Below, piece by piece: positions 13,601 through 28,600 of a stretch of DNA of 64,000 nt (within the stretch, counting starts at the first letter, position 1; each line of letters begins with the position of its first letter). The translations under genes and the position numbers were made by a program. The notes below the pieces were generated by a model, which was not told where the DNA came from, ran no database searches, and saw only the letters and a list, made by a program, of their open reading frames with translations. The stretch lies in the NCBI RefSeq assembly GCF_014898055.3, contig NW_023601543.1, positions 66,663,782-66,727,781 on the forward strand, read 5' to 3'. This DNA comes from Talpa occidentalis (Eukaryota > Chordata > Mammalia > Eulipotyphla > Talpidae).

Positions 13601-16600
13601 GAGAGATTGTTTTCCTAATATGACTTTCAACCCCCCAAAATGATGGTGACACCTTCCTTATAGACCCGACTTATATAGAAGGAAGCACATTTTTTACAGG
13701 TAATAGGATTTAATCAATTTCTATTACCAGATTTTTAACTTATTTAGCTTACAACCTGACAAGTACAACTTAAGAAACAAAGTAGCAAGAGCATCCTAAA
13801 ATGGTTACTATATACAAGAATTTCTTTACCTTGCTTTATACTTAATGTCATAAAATCAACATTTGTTTTTAACAGGATAGATTTCAGATAGAATCAAGGT
13901 TTGAATAAGCAATTACTAAAATTTAGTTAAGCATAGTAGGATGACACACAAAATAATATCATTTTAGAAAGAGACTAGATATTCTCTGGGGGCAAGGTTA
14001 CTAAGTTGTCTGCTTATTAAAATTATGTTCCATTATAAAAAGTACTTACATATATTTGTCACTGGAAATTGACAGTTCTGTTATACATTTGAACTCTAAG
14101 GCTAATTTATACTAATATTTTTATCACTGATCTGCATAAACTATCAGAATACCCTTTCAGTACTGGTTACTGGTTGAAGAGAAGAAAGTGAACAGGGTTT
14201 CATTTCCTTAAATATTATATTTCCTACATCTTTCAAATGCTACTACATGATCAATAAAGCAAAATTGGTATCAAACTTGTAATAATGCTTTTGGGATAAA
14301 TGGAAATGGTTTACATCAGTCTAATTTCATTATTAATGGATAGTTTTTTTCTTAATGCTTTGCATTTATTTTAAATTGAGATACTATTTGGATACTCCCA
14401 TCAAGTATTGCCATCTCAATGGATATTTTTTTTTTAAACAAACAGTAAGTTTCCAAGTCTTGAAACAGAAAATTCCCTTATCATAGAAATGTAATTCAAT
14501 TTTTACAAATTTAAGTGGTCTGTGATTCACTAGGCATTTTTTACAATTACAAAACTAAAATTCAATGAAAGGGAAAAAAGAAACAATAAATGAACATGAT
14601 TAAAAACTAAACATTTTATTGTGCAATCTAATAATAGTATTACTTTCCTCTTATCTCACATGGCTTATACCATCAATAACTATCTAGTAAATAAAAAAAA
14701 ACTAATTAATGTAAAGTAAATAATTTAAAGATAGAGTCAGGTCTGTATTTATATACCGCCCCTTCCATGGCTGTGTTGTATCTTCTCTTAATTAGATTTC
14801 CTTACTTGTAAAACAACAATGCACTGATACTATTAACTTCATAGGGTTTCTTTGATGAAAAATACTCTTAAAATGAACACAAAATAGAAAAAAACTTAGG
14901 ATAGTCATTGTGAGACATACACAGATTAATAAATAAGTCGGCAATGATAACAATAAGATTCTAATCTGGGTTTGGAGAGGGTAGAAGGCACAGGAGTAAC
15001 AACAACTATGGCAGACAGGGGGAACAGGAACGTGGGAAAAGGGAGGTGGTACTCAGGCCATGGCTGGAGGGGCTGTACAGAGCACCAGCTAGTTATATTT
15101 GGATTCTCATTGCATTAGGGGACTTGACATGCTGACTAGATACTGACTGGGACTCCATCCTAAAGAGTGGGGACACCAGCCTGATGGAGAGGGATAAGGG
15201 AGGAGCTGTTTCCAGACCCCTTAAAAATTTGATGTATAAAAGGTTCTTAAGAAGTACTTTTGGGGGCCTTCCTGGTGGCACAGGGTTCAGTCTCAGCGCT
15301 ATCAAGCTATTGCCTGCCACTGTGGCATGAGTTCAATCCCCAGACAGGGAGCTGACCTACATGTTGCAGCAGACCTCTCCTGTCTTGCCTGCTGCTCCTC
15401 TCAGCAGTGTACTTCAGTCAATCTGCCTGTTATGCTTCCCACTCTGTCTCTGGTGAATCCTTTCACTCCCTGCACCTCTGGCCTACACCCCAGTTCTTGT
15501 ATGCATAAATAAATCTTTTTTTTTTTAAGTACTTTTGGGTGGATTGATGGTAGACTTTATTAGTTCACAGTGAATGAAATATGACAGAGACTTCTAATTA
15601 TTTCCCCAATATTTATTTTCTCCCTTCATTTAGTAATAGAATGGCCCCAATTTTTTTTCTGTATCTATCAACAGCATTTTCCAGCCTCAGTTGTAGCCGG
15701 GTCTAGAATGTAAGGAGAAATGATATGTGCATCCTCAGGTCATGCTCTCCAATTGAGATAAGACTGTACAGTCAATCATGAGGATGGTGACCACTCCAGG
15801 ATAGTGAAACAAGAAAAGGAAAGGAATAGGTCCCTGGATAACACCAAGGGACAGAGGTACTACATGGCTCGATCTCCTATGATTTCCAGTTCTATTGTGA
15901 AGGAGAAGTCAGCCTGTCTTGTTTCACATTGTTATTTGGTCTCATTTAAAGTAGCTGGTTTATTTTCTAACATGTTTCCACCACTCAAGCGTGATTGGAA
16001 ACATGTGACGATAATACATAAAACTGGTTTCATGAATTGTTTAAAATATTTTTTACTAAATAAAAATTGCCACTAATATAAAAAAATAAAAACTATTTTA
16101 CTGTATCTCTTGTATACTCTTTCTATATGCTTGTATACTTTCTATCAGTCTCCAGCTATAGATCATTTAATTATCACTGAAAAAATAGGAAAGATACAGA
16201 GATAGTAATACTAAGATCAAAGTGAAAAAGCTGTAGACAGATATGGATAAAAAAACTAGGGGAAATATTTTATTTCTGCAAGGAATTTCATACTTAAATT
16301 TGTGGTCAATTTACTTTTAAAATAATACGTGGATATAGATTTCCCCAATTGCTTTTAATAAAGTACTATATTGCTATAGGAACTTCCCCTTCAATGTGAA
16401 ATAGGAACATTCTACTTTAGTACAACTGGAAGACAGTTCAAAAATAATGTTTGCATCATTGAGTCGTGATTTTGCCAGACCACCATATTAACTTTGTGAA
16501 AAGTCTGATTTAAGGCCTTAAATATCAGAAGGCTTCTTATATAAAAATTGGGCTTTAGATCTAATTCATGTCATTTTTGATTCTTTAAATAAGACATATT

Positions 16601-19600
16601 TTATTCAATTTTTAAAATATTTTATTCTAAATTGAAAGTTGCAAGACATGGCTTCAATGATATTCCTTAAATCAGAGAGTGTATATGAAGATACTAAAGT
16701 AAAAGGAAAGTGGAAATTATAGTTAATAGTTTTTTTCTTCTCACCATTGACAAAATAATTATCTATTTTTATAAATTTCTTAATCATCATAATAATTGAC
16801 ATTCTGGAAGTTACTATGTAAAGAGAACAAACATAATATTCATTGAGTATTACTTTGATGACATACTGTAAATAAAAAATAAATGGCCATGGATTTTCAT
16901 GTAACTGAGCAATCAACATCCTGTAATTTAAGGAATCTGCATTTTTACTTACGATCATATTTTAATGTCTATGATTGTAGTTCGCTTACCAATAAGATCT
17001 TCATAATGATCATTTGAATTTCTTTTTGGAAGCACTATAAAATCTGATGGATTGAATATAGGACAGTCTCCCCAAAAATCACCAGTTAGTGTGACTCGCA
17101 CTTCCTCTTCTATTCGCTTCTTGGCTTGACATGTTATGGTATCTGCAGGATAGAAATATTTTTAATTTGATGATTTGATTATATGCTATTCTTGAGATAT
17201 AAGGTAATGAATGATATCATGAAAAATAAAAGTCCCTTTGGCATACTTTGACTTGTCATTGAATATGGCATTAGGGCACACACACATACACACACACAAA
17301 GACACTCATGCAACATCTATAAAGACATTTTGGAAGCAAATATGAATATTAACTAATATACAAAAATAAAATAAAGAGATAAATGTACAAGATATATATT
17401 AGATTATAGAAGATCATTTTAGGATGTAGAAATTTAACTCAGAAACTAACCTTAGTTATATCAATAAATCAAGTGGTGGTTGTGAAGATGTGAATTTTTT
17501 CAGCTATCTGTATGTTCATTGTGGTAAATACCAAACTATTTTTATGATAATACAATAAAGCATCTTCAATTATTAAAAAAAATAAGTTTTACAACATTTA
17601 TTTTTGTAACTACACTTAAAATATTTCCTATTATATCATTCATTTACATCTTATGATTCACATTTAAATTTTAAGTGAAATACTTTATTTTCATTTATGA
17701 ATTCATATATATATTCAATTCTAATATTTCCTTATATCCTATTGCAAGAGAAGTTGTCAGTGATATTGTAAAAGACAAAATGTTGTTGCTATATATAACT
17801 ATTAATTATAGACAAGAGTATTGATGCATTCCTTTAGCATTACCTCTATAAATTTATAAGTCCATGTATAGTGTTTATATAAATATTATTTCTCTAAAAT
17901 AGAGTATAATTTATATGTACATAGGACATAAATAAAAAAAAACTGGGATAAAAAGGGAGTCATGACATTAAAAAAGTATACTATGTTTTTGTGGTATCAA
18001 TAATGATATATATAAATCTAAGTGGCAAAATTGGATAATGTCCACAAATTTAACTGTTTTCACAATGTATACCACATTTAGAGTATAAAATATTTCAAAT
18101 AAATTTATTCTTAATTCTAAAATTTACAGGTTAATATTAAACATTTTGGACTTAGAATCGTATACAAAATGTACAATAAGGGTACAAAGGTATGATGCAA
18201 ATTATGAGGGTTGAAATGGCTAAGGAAAACATATAGCTTTTCTGGCTATAATTAGCTTTACTCTTAAAGCATTAAATTGGAAATAAGTGTGTGATCAAAG
18301 TTACAATTAGCATCATGTCACTGGTGTTGTCCTGTTAGTCCTTAGGAAATGAGTGAGTGCCCTGGCAAATAAATCACCATGGATTCACATTCTATTATTT
18401 TTATACTGAGACAAGGAGTGAGATCCTTTTTCAATTACCTGCCCCAATGGACAATAGAATATAAAAGTGCACAAAGAGAAATGGTGGCTCACAGAACAAG
18501 AGAAGTACCCTGGGTTTGAGACACATTCCATAAAAAAGAAATACTAAAACATCAATGGTGATAAAGTTAAGCCAGGAAAACAATATTACCTCTAAAGTGT
18601 TCTTACAAGTGAAGAATGGACTTAGGGCAAGTAAACAGTGTGTGTTTATAAAATCATATCCATGTTTTTCTCAAGACATTTGTACATAAAAACAATTACT
18701 AGAACAGGTTTTAGACTCGCAATGGACCTACGTTGTGGAGTTTTAGCATGCGGTGCCTGTGGAAGTCCAAGAACGGGAAACATCCAGTATATTGCTCGAA
18801 TTTCTGCGCTGTTCACTCCCATTATTCTAATTAGAAATCAAATTATTAAGCATGAACAAAAGACATAAATACTATCAAAATAAGCACAAAATAATATGTT
18901 CTTCACTAATCTAGTGTAATTTTAGGAAATTTCGCAAATTTAGACGATGGCAAAGTGGAAGTAAGCATGACATAAAAAACATTTTCTGCAAATGCTGTAA
19001 TGTTTATAAATATTATCACAAAGAATATGTAATAACACTATCATGAGATATAAGCTAAAAATGAAGAACTTCCACCCCCTTCTTTTAACACTTGGTTTGG
19101 TATTTATTGATGTGACTAAACAATGATTAATCAGAGGTAATACCTTTCCCATGGGTCACAACTCAAGTAAATATATGAAGCACAAAACACTGAAAAATGC
19201 CATTAAGGACAGAACTTCAGAATGGGGGGATTTACTTTCAGAGGATATCAGTTAGAAGAAAGAGCATTTTTCAGAAAACCGTCATATGCCATCAGGAAGA
19301 CAGCAATACTAGAAAATGATTCAGTCATTGTTGAAAATGGGCTTTACTTGTTAAAACAAAACAGGCACACAGCAGACAGACCAGCTTCAAGGTCATGTGA
19401 CCTATGCCATAGCACAAAAACCCGCACTCAGTGTCCTTGCTTGTTTAATATACTACTGTAACTATCTTGGCATTCTTAATTTTTGAACAAGGACCCTCTT
19501 ATTTTCATTTTATATTGGGGCCCACAGATCATGCAGGCAGTCTTGACTACAGGAGTGATGAAAAGCATGGCCCAGTGGACAATAATGGGGCCCCTAAAAG

Positions 19601-22600
19601 AATGTTTTAAATGTGGCAAAGAAATTGGTACTTGTGGGGCAAGAATTTCTTTTTAATTATGATTTCTAGACCAACTTATTTAATTAAATGATAAAAGCAG
19701 AGAACACATTTAAATTTTGCATGATGATTGGAGTTTGATTAAATGTCAGCAAAGGAAAGAGGGGTATAAGGAAGCTGTATTCTATCAATGGCACATTATT
19801 CCATAGTGAAAGGTGTGTTTTATCAAGAAGCCATATTCATTGGGCACAGCGCTATCACTTGGTGAGTGTCAAAATTGCCTTCTATATTTTGCCCAGACAA
19901 GCTGATCCAGGTTGTTCTCTAGATATAGATTATTTAGAGTCTTAATAGTTTCTGTTTTCCCAGTCCAAAAGGAGTCCCTTTGCACGTCTCTGACTCTGAT
20001 ATATTGATATATTCTAGATTAATTTGCTCATCACTCCAACTCCACATAGCAGTGACATATACTGTACTCATACAACAAATATATATTTCCTGTTTTGAAC
20101 ATGTAAGTTACAACACTTTCGAGAATATGAAATCATGAATTTTACATTGCATAACATATAAAAGGAACTAATCCCATCAGAGCCAGTCAAAATGAAATCA
20201 TTTTCTTTCATTATCCTTTTTTAATGTTACCTTTTCATCTGGGAGCTCAACTCATCAAAATTATCAATAGGCCAGTCTCTTCCATTTGCCCTCACCATTT
20301 CAACAATAACTATTGTTTTGTGTAATTTCATAATGTGGGGGACAAATAACACGGGAATATCTACATTCCCCTTAGGAGGCAATAAGAGTCCTGTTAAAAA
20401 AAAACACAAAAATAATGTTTAATGTGGTAAATATTTTCAGAATATAACTTTTTAAATTGAGGCAACACTGGTTTATAACACTATAAATTTTAGGGTGCAG
20501 CTTCACACCTTGACAAGTGTATCTACATAGACCACCACACCCACCACCAATGGTCTAGTTACCATCACCACCATCCAACGGAGGTCTTTATTGTTTTCTC
20601 CCACCCTCACCGCTCTGGAAACCACCATTCAGAATCTAATTTTTTTTTTTAAAGATTTATTTTTATTTATTTATTTTATTTATTTATACATGCACTGGGT
20701 ACAGTCAGAAGGGCGGGAGGGTGAGAGAATTCACCAGAGATAGAGCGGGGAGCAGAGCAGGCAGAAGGACCGAAGTACACTGCTGAGGGGAGCAGCGGGT
20801 GGCAGGAGAGGTCTGCGCGCCATGTGGGACCCTCCTCCTGTGGCCGGGGAGCAGCTGGGGATAGAACTGGCGCTGTAGAGGCTGCGGGCAGCTTCACAAC
20901 CCAGCGCTCAACCGCTGCGCCACCACGGAGGCCCCAGAATCTAATTTTAACAGCAGAAAGTAACCTTCTAATTCCTTTACTAATAATCAACTTTTCAAAA
21001 TCACTTCTGAACAAAAAACACATTTTGTTAAATTATAAGTACACTTCACTAATTTTCCTCAAATGTCATCATTCCTATTAAAAATCATTTTATTTTGAGA
21101 AAAGAAGGTTCTAAACAGGCTGGAAAGGCTGAGATAATGTTCAAAGTGATGGCTTGGGTATCCCAAAGTGATAAAGGAACAACAAAAAACCTATGAATCT
21201 TTCCAAGTCTTATAACATTTTGCCAAAAAAAAAGTATAGCAATTTTTGATATTAATTTCTAGTATAGTTTTTTCCTAGACCATAACAGGTCCATACTTCT
21301 GCTTGGAGCCCCCAAATTGCTTGCAGCAAACTGTTCATTTAGTTAACTGATCCATGAGGGAAGCTGAGGCTTATTTGTAATAGAAAGGGGCATCTGCTCC
21401 AGGTTGTAAAACCCGGTAGGCAGAAAAATGGACAGTATTTTCGTGTGTTCTAATGAATTCAAATTTTTCAACCTTCACTTTGCAGAAGCACCAAATGGCG
21501 TGTGCTGATGCCCAACTTTAGAGATTCAGATTTACTATTTCTGGGCTGGTGCCCAAATGTTGCATGTTTAAATAACATTTCATGTATGGGATCCAGAAAC
21601 AGATGGTCGTGAGACCAAGTTTTCCGGGGAAAAAAAAAGTTAAAACTCCTTTGGGACAAGTGTGGAGAGGGTGAAAGCCTGGTGAGCATCATGTCATTTG
21701 CAACAGTAAGGGTTTCTAAGTGATGGGTGTCTTCCTTTATCTTGAAGGGTTTAGTACAATTTTCACTAAGAAAATAAGGGATTATTAACATTGTTTTAAA
21801 AAAAATTCTTTGTTACATGATAAAACTGGACTAAATTATTAAGACTATCAAGAAAGGAAATACAAATGACCCCTCTGCAAAACATCCCAAGCCAAAATTC
21901 TTACATATTTTCAAGTTTTAAACGCTATTTCTTCAGAAAATGAAAATGTTGTAAGGTCAAATACCATAGCTAAAAATAATTAATTATCACTATGAACTAA
22001 TATTTACTGATGTCACAGTGTGCTAAGATTTTTTTTTTTAATTCTTAGCTCATTTTATTTTCAGAAAATAACCATAAATTATTACTATGTTTCTCATTTT
22101 AGATGGAGAAATTGAAACAACTTAGCTAAATAACTTGCACAAAGTCCCAGTGAGAGATTGTGCTGTTTATTAAGATATCCAAACAACAACTGCTATTCTC
22201 AACTTTGTCTTTGTGAGCTCTGTATTTTTTAAAGATTTTCTTTTATTTATTTATGCATATAAGACCTGGCGAGTAGGCCAGAGGTGTGTGTGTGAGCTGG
22301 TAAGAGGATTCACCAGAGACAGAGCGGGGAGTAGAACAGGCTGACTGACTGAAATACACTGCTGATGGGAGCAGCAGGCAAGACAAGAGAGGTCTGCTGT
22401 GCCATATTGGTTAGCTCCCTGGCTGGAGATCGAAGTCATGCCTTAGTGGCTGGCAACAGATCAACAGTGCTGAGACTTTAACCCCTGTGCCACCAAGGAG
22501 GACCCCTGAGCTCTGTATTTTTAATCAATCTTCAAACAAATAAAAGCAGGAGCTGAAATAGCATAGGATACATTGTGCAAAAATAAAAAAAAAGATGTAA

Positions 22601-25600
22601 AAATATTTAAAATAAAATAAGAATAAGAGCATAATGAACTCCTCTTGTTCCAAAAAAAATAAATAAAAAAAAAAAGAATTGAAACATGACAGACTCAGCA
22701 CGAACTGAGTCAAACCATATTATCCCCAAGGAAATAAAGTTTACAAACGATCATTTACTCTTATAAAATCATATTATCACTAAAAATAAATTATATTAGG
22801 ACTAAAAGAAAACCTAGATGCATTTGGACGGCATGAGGAGTCAGGACTGAAATACAAAGTGATAATCTATTGCTTACACCATACTTTACTATAATGTTGG
22901 AATTGAAAATATGGAAAGATAATGCCATTTATCTAAAAATCCAGTATTCTGCTTGTGGCTGAAACTTTTTACCAGTCTATGTTTAGAACTGCAGTTCCCT
23001 ATTGAATGCACCATTTCTTTAATTATTATTATATACATGAATAGTAAGAATCACCATGATGCTATTAAATTCCAAGAAATCACTGAAATTTAACAATGAA
23101 AAGAACTCTGAGAATTCAACAGCTTCATTTTGTGTTTCACAAATGGGTTTTATTTCCTGTGGTATTTACTGCCATTGTCCTTTGCAATATTGTGAGTAGA
23201 TGGGAAAGCAGTCCATATATTTCTGTCTTCTAAAGAATCTACCTAAGGTTTCTTCTAATATTTATATGCTTTCATTTTTATATTTATTTCATACATGTAA
23301 TTTATCCATACAGATAAAATATGTCCAATCTTATTTTCTAGATGGAAATAGTTATCCATAACCCATTTATTTAAAAGTTCACTCATCTGAAATTTTATCC
23401 ATGGCATTTTGATATGTATTTTGGTATTTTCCTGGATTTTCTAGATTCCCTTGATCTTTTTCTTCATATGCAAAGATCACACTTTAAATTGCAGACATTT
23501 TATTTTCTAGTAGGACTAAGTGCCTCCTCTTCTATCTCATTTTTAGAAAGAACTTTTCTCAATTTGGAATGAACAGTTAGTTCCAGGAAATTAATGGAGT
23601 GGGGAAAACAGTACTTTTAACAGGATTACCTTACACATAAACATTAATTTTGCAATTTTTTTATATCCGTCCATGACCTATCCAAGAGCAGGGATATGGC
23701 CTTTATTTTTTTCCTTTTTGTGCATTCTACTGGGTGCTTCTAGGTTCCTGAAGTAGATTTTCAGCCAGTCTCAATTTTCAATATCTTCATATGTGTATAG
23801 TAGCAAACTGGGAGAAACTGTTATCAGTTATTTCTGTCTTCTGACTGGGAAATCCAGCTAGAGTGATGGTTACCATAATCATAAAATTTAATAATCTAAT
23901 GAAACATATTCTAAACTCAAAACAATCTCTGCTCTGAACTTCTCTTTGTTTTACTCCATATCCCTATAGTAACTACACACAATACAGATCTCTTTATTTT
24001 TTTTCTATAATAGCTATCATTCTTGAAATGCAAAAGCCTAACAAGTATCTGGAGTAAACATGCATATTTACTTTTACATAATTTGTTTTATATCTTAATA
24101 TATTTTACGAGTGAGCTATATATTTATAAAATTCTTGAACGGTGATATTATTTCATGTCTAATATCTGAGAAATACTAGAGAATGACTTTCACTTCATTA
24201 TTGTATTGCTTTTAATATCTGCTATGACAGATATTTTATTCAAATTTTATTCAGTGTACTTTAGAACTTTTATTTAGACTGATCTTTTGATTAAAGGTGT
24301 TGGAAATGCTTATGCACTAACCTTCTATATGAAATATAGACATTTTATAATGCTTTAATGATAATGAGTTTCCTGCCTTGCTAGAATAAAATCTCAAGAG
24401 TAAGTAAAGTGAGCATAAATCTTCATTTTAGCAAGAAAAGTATTTCATCCTGGGAGATTAATGAAAATATTGATTTTAATGTAAACATTTCATTGCTGGC
24501 TCAAAATGAATGAAAAATTCACTATCAGAGCCACTTCCAGAGCCTCCTAACCTGAGACACAGTGGAGAGAGTTTTTGTCACTGAAGCACCAAGCACATGC
24601 TGAATAGGTACTAACTGCAGTGAGATAAGGGTTTTGAGCTTTAAATGAGAGCTTGGAATAAAATATCTTTAAGGTCCTTCAAGCCTTATTAATCTATAGT
24701 AACATTTTCCTTATGAACAGAAAATATAACCAAGATTAAAAAAAAACTGTCAGGGCCAAATACTGTTATCATTTCCCTCATATGTGGAAGATAAAAGAAA
24801 TGAACAAATAAAACACAAACTCTTAGGTACAGAGAGCAGAATGGCGGTTACTAGAGGGGTAGGGGGCAGAAAGGTGGGTGAAAGGGGTATAGGGGATAAA
24901 CTGTATGCTAAAGAATGGGAACTAGACTTTTGGTGGTGATCACAATACAGAGAATACAGAGGCTGAATTATAATGCTGTATACCTGAAACTTCTATATTG
25001 TTATAAACCAATGTTCCATTAATAAAAAATACTAGTAACAAAATCTCAGGGAACTAAATAATTTCTTGAAAATTATCTAATTTTAATTAAAATTACTCAC
25101 AGAGAACTTTAGGATAAAATATTGTTTACTAATACTATCACTACAATTAATACATGGTATGGATCAATTACCATGTCTTTCTTGGCCTCTGCACTCTACT
25201 AAGTACTCTATGTGTGTGTATATGTAAAATCTCACATCCCCTGCAGGAATATTCTACAATATAGTATAAAACATGGGCTCAAGAATTTTAATCCATGTCC
25301 CGTTATTCACTAGTTCTGGTAAACTGGGGAAGTTATTTAAACTTCTAAGTGAAATTTTCCTTATGTGGAGAAGGTAATACACATATACATACCAAGGCTT
25401 TGGTGTGGCAAATACACTATTCCAGTTCTATCAAGATATTCCCATTTCATACAGTCTTTATTGATCCTACACTATTATTTGACCTATTCATTCAGAAAAT
25501 ACTATGTACTATGCATTGTAATGAGCACTAGGGATAAAATAGTGAAGAAAAGAAATCTCCTGTTTTACTAGGTCATTTACTCTAGAACACAGTGGGGATT

Positions 25601-28600
25601 GAGGATAGAAGTAAAACAATAAAATGTATTATTTGTAAGGCATTATTAGGTAAAACAATAAATGGTTAAAGAGTGATATGGGAGCCTCCCTGGTGGCACA
25701 GCAGGTTGAGCACGGCGCTGTGAAGCTGCCTCCAGCCTCTGCAGCACAGGTTCAATTCCCAGCCGGCCATGGAGAAACCCACATGGCGTGGCAGACCTCT
25801 CCTGTCTTGCCCGCTGCTCCCCTCAGCAGTGTCTTTGGTCCATCTGCCTGTTCTGCTCCCTGCTCTGTCTCTTGTGAATCCTCTCACCCTCTTGTGCCTC
25901 TGGTCTGTATCCCAGTTCTTGTACAAATAAATAAATCTTTAAAAAAATAATAATAAAAAATAAAGAGTGATATGGGTATTACTTTAGGATGGTCCAGCAT
26001 GAACTTTCCATTAAGGTGTAATTTGATCAAAGTCCAAAGGAAGTAACAAACATCTGCAAGAGGACTGAGATAGCAGGGGAATTTGCAAATCTGGATTCAA
26101 GGAGAGGTCGAGGTTAGGGCTATCAATTTAGAAGTTGTTGGAATCTCTCGAAAGACTGAATGACCTCATCAATTTAGAATTTTTTGGAATCTCATGTGAG
26201 ATTGAATGATCTACTAGTAATGAGAAGAGGAGAGAAGACAGAGTCTTGGGCATTGAGGAAGTCAGGAGGACAGTAACAGGTAAATAATGAGGAGGGCTTC
26301 TTAGAGAGACAGAAGAATCACAGAGAATTGAGTCCTAAACGCCAACTGTTTCCAAAACAGTGAGAGACCAACTATGTCAAGGAGAGTTCATGGGGTAAGC
26401 AAGATCAGGACTGCATGAAAAGATCAGATCTGGGAATGCTATTTTACTGAACTTTTAAAAAGCCACATTAGTAGAATTATGGGGGGGGGAAGTTGGATAA
26501 CTTGGGTTCAAAAGATAACGGTGCAAGTAGCAAAGACAGTAAGTATAGAAAACCTTTCAAGATTTTAGCTATAAAGAGGGATCAGAGAAATAGGATGGTA
26601 GCTGTCAGGGATAAAGGGTAAAGAGAGGCAAGCCTTTTTTTAAAGACTTATTTATGCATACAAGAGCTGGGGTATAGGCTAGAGATGCGGGGGGTGAGAG
26701 GATTCACCAGAGACAGAGTGGGGAGCAGAACAGGCAGATCTACTGAAATACACTGCTGAGGGGAGCAGCGGGCAAGTCAGGAGAGGTCTGCTGCACCATG
26801 TGGGTTGCTCCCTGGCCACCCGGGGATTGACCTTGTGCTGCAGTGGCTGCCGATAGCTTCATAGGTGTGTCTTAACCCCTTGCACCACCAGGAAGGCCCG
26901 AGGCAAGCATTTTTTAACATCAAGGGCTAGTCCTGCGTGTGTATGTTGATAGGAATAATTCAGTAAGAATCATCACAGAGTAGAAGAGAGGTGAGCTCTT
27001 GGAGAACTCCATGAAGTTGAGTAGTGGTGGCATTCAGTAAACAAGTAGAGTACTGGTCATAAGAGGCCAGAGAGTTTTTCTGATGTGATGGGAGGGAAGG
27101 TAAAGAACATGAATAAAAAATAAAATTAGGCTGGTCAATGTAAGGGGAGAAACAGACAATTATATGGTGAATTGACTTTAAATTCTGAATGAAATATGAA
27201 GGAAGAAAATCAGATGGGAGAAGGGGAGAAATTGCTGGATGTCAGGAGTACACATCAGTTTTCATACACTCCAGCAAATTTTCCTAAAGGAAAACCACGC
27301 ACTATGAAAAGTTCATCACTTACAATTCACTTACTTCTCTATTTCCCTTTGTCTCAACCCATTTGGATATCCATCAACCAACCTAACTGTTGTAAGGTCT
27401 GACAGTTTATAACTCCTAAGCAGATAGTAGTCCTCTGACAGACTATTTACCTGTTTTGCTGAAGGTAAGAACATCGGATAATATGATAGACAAGTGGCAC
27501 TGTGACTTGGGTTCCATTTTACAAATCCAGGCCTTATGAATTATTTTGTTAAGTTCAATTTCTGTTCTCTTCATAGAAATATTCTATTCGTATAAGCAGG
27601 TCTAAATTTCAAATTATAGAGGTTATTGAGAAGGGCAGGCACCCAGACATCTTTGCAAACCAAGAGCTGGAACTTTGTGTTTTGCAGTAAAATGAGCTTC
27701 ACTGACTAGCTAGGAAATCAACCTGCTCTATGCTATAAATTGTAATTAAAAATCTATGTGATTGGAGCCTGAGGTCATTTTTGTGGAAAATTGGCCATGT
27801 GAGATAAAAGGAAAGAAAAGGTTGTCAAGAATGTGAACTCATGCCTCACTGCTTGCATAATTTAATAAACATTCATGACAATTATTTGAGACCTAGGCAT
27901 GCTTTATGTCAGACGGCAGCACACATGAGTAGCTGTCACTAAACACTGAGTTCTCAGACATTTTCCAATTCATAAATAGCAACATTAAATTACAAAACAT
28001 TATTATTGCAAGTAAAAATTTTATTATTGATTGTAAAGCTACATGAAATATGGTAATTAAAATCAACAGGAGACAGCAATTGTCTCATAAGAATGTTTCT
28101 TTTCTAAATAAATGCTATTGCTAGGATTATGCTTATTTAGCTCTAATTACTAGCAATCATATAAATGTTGCATATTGCATATCTTTTAAAAATGTATTAC
28201 ATAAGGGCCTCCCTGGTGGCGCAAGGGGTTAAGACGCAACCTATGAAGCTGTCCGCAGCCTCTGCAGCAAGAGTTCGATCCCTGGTCAGGGAGATACCCA
28301 CATGGTGAGAAAGACCTCTCCTGACTCGCCTGCTGCTCCCCTCAGCAGTGTATTTCAGTTGATCTGCCTGTTCTGTTCCCCACTCTGTCTCTGGTGAATC
28401 CTCTCACCCCCCCACACCTCTGGCCTGTATCCCAGCTCTTGTATGCATAAATAAATAAATCTTTAAAATATATATATTACATATATCAAACATACTGATA
28501 TCTTTAATCTTCTGACTATTATCTCATATGATATAATCCTTATCCAATACAAAGTATTTGAGACAAACATAAACATGCAGTTGTAAGAAATGAGAGATTC

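Noticed and set aside
16605..16958. 117-codon minus-strand open frame next to exon i
   Set aside because: No recognisable domain, AT-driven composition and no splice borders in phase with the flanking exons. Exons i and j already join in frame.
18638..18868. 76-codon plus-strand open frame
   Set aside because: It is the opposite strand of exon h, whose reading is supported by phase and splice sites.
20676..21023. 115-codon minus-strand open frame
   Set aside because: Mostly the reverse of SINE copy 7. Similar peptides recur at 10178, 54433 and elsewhere.
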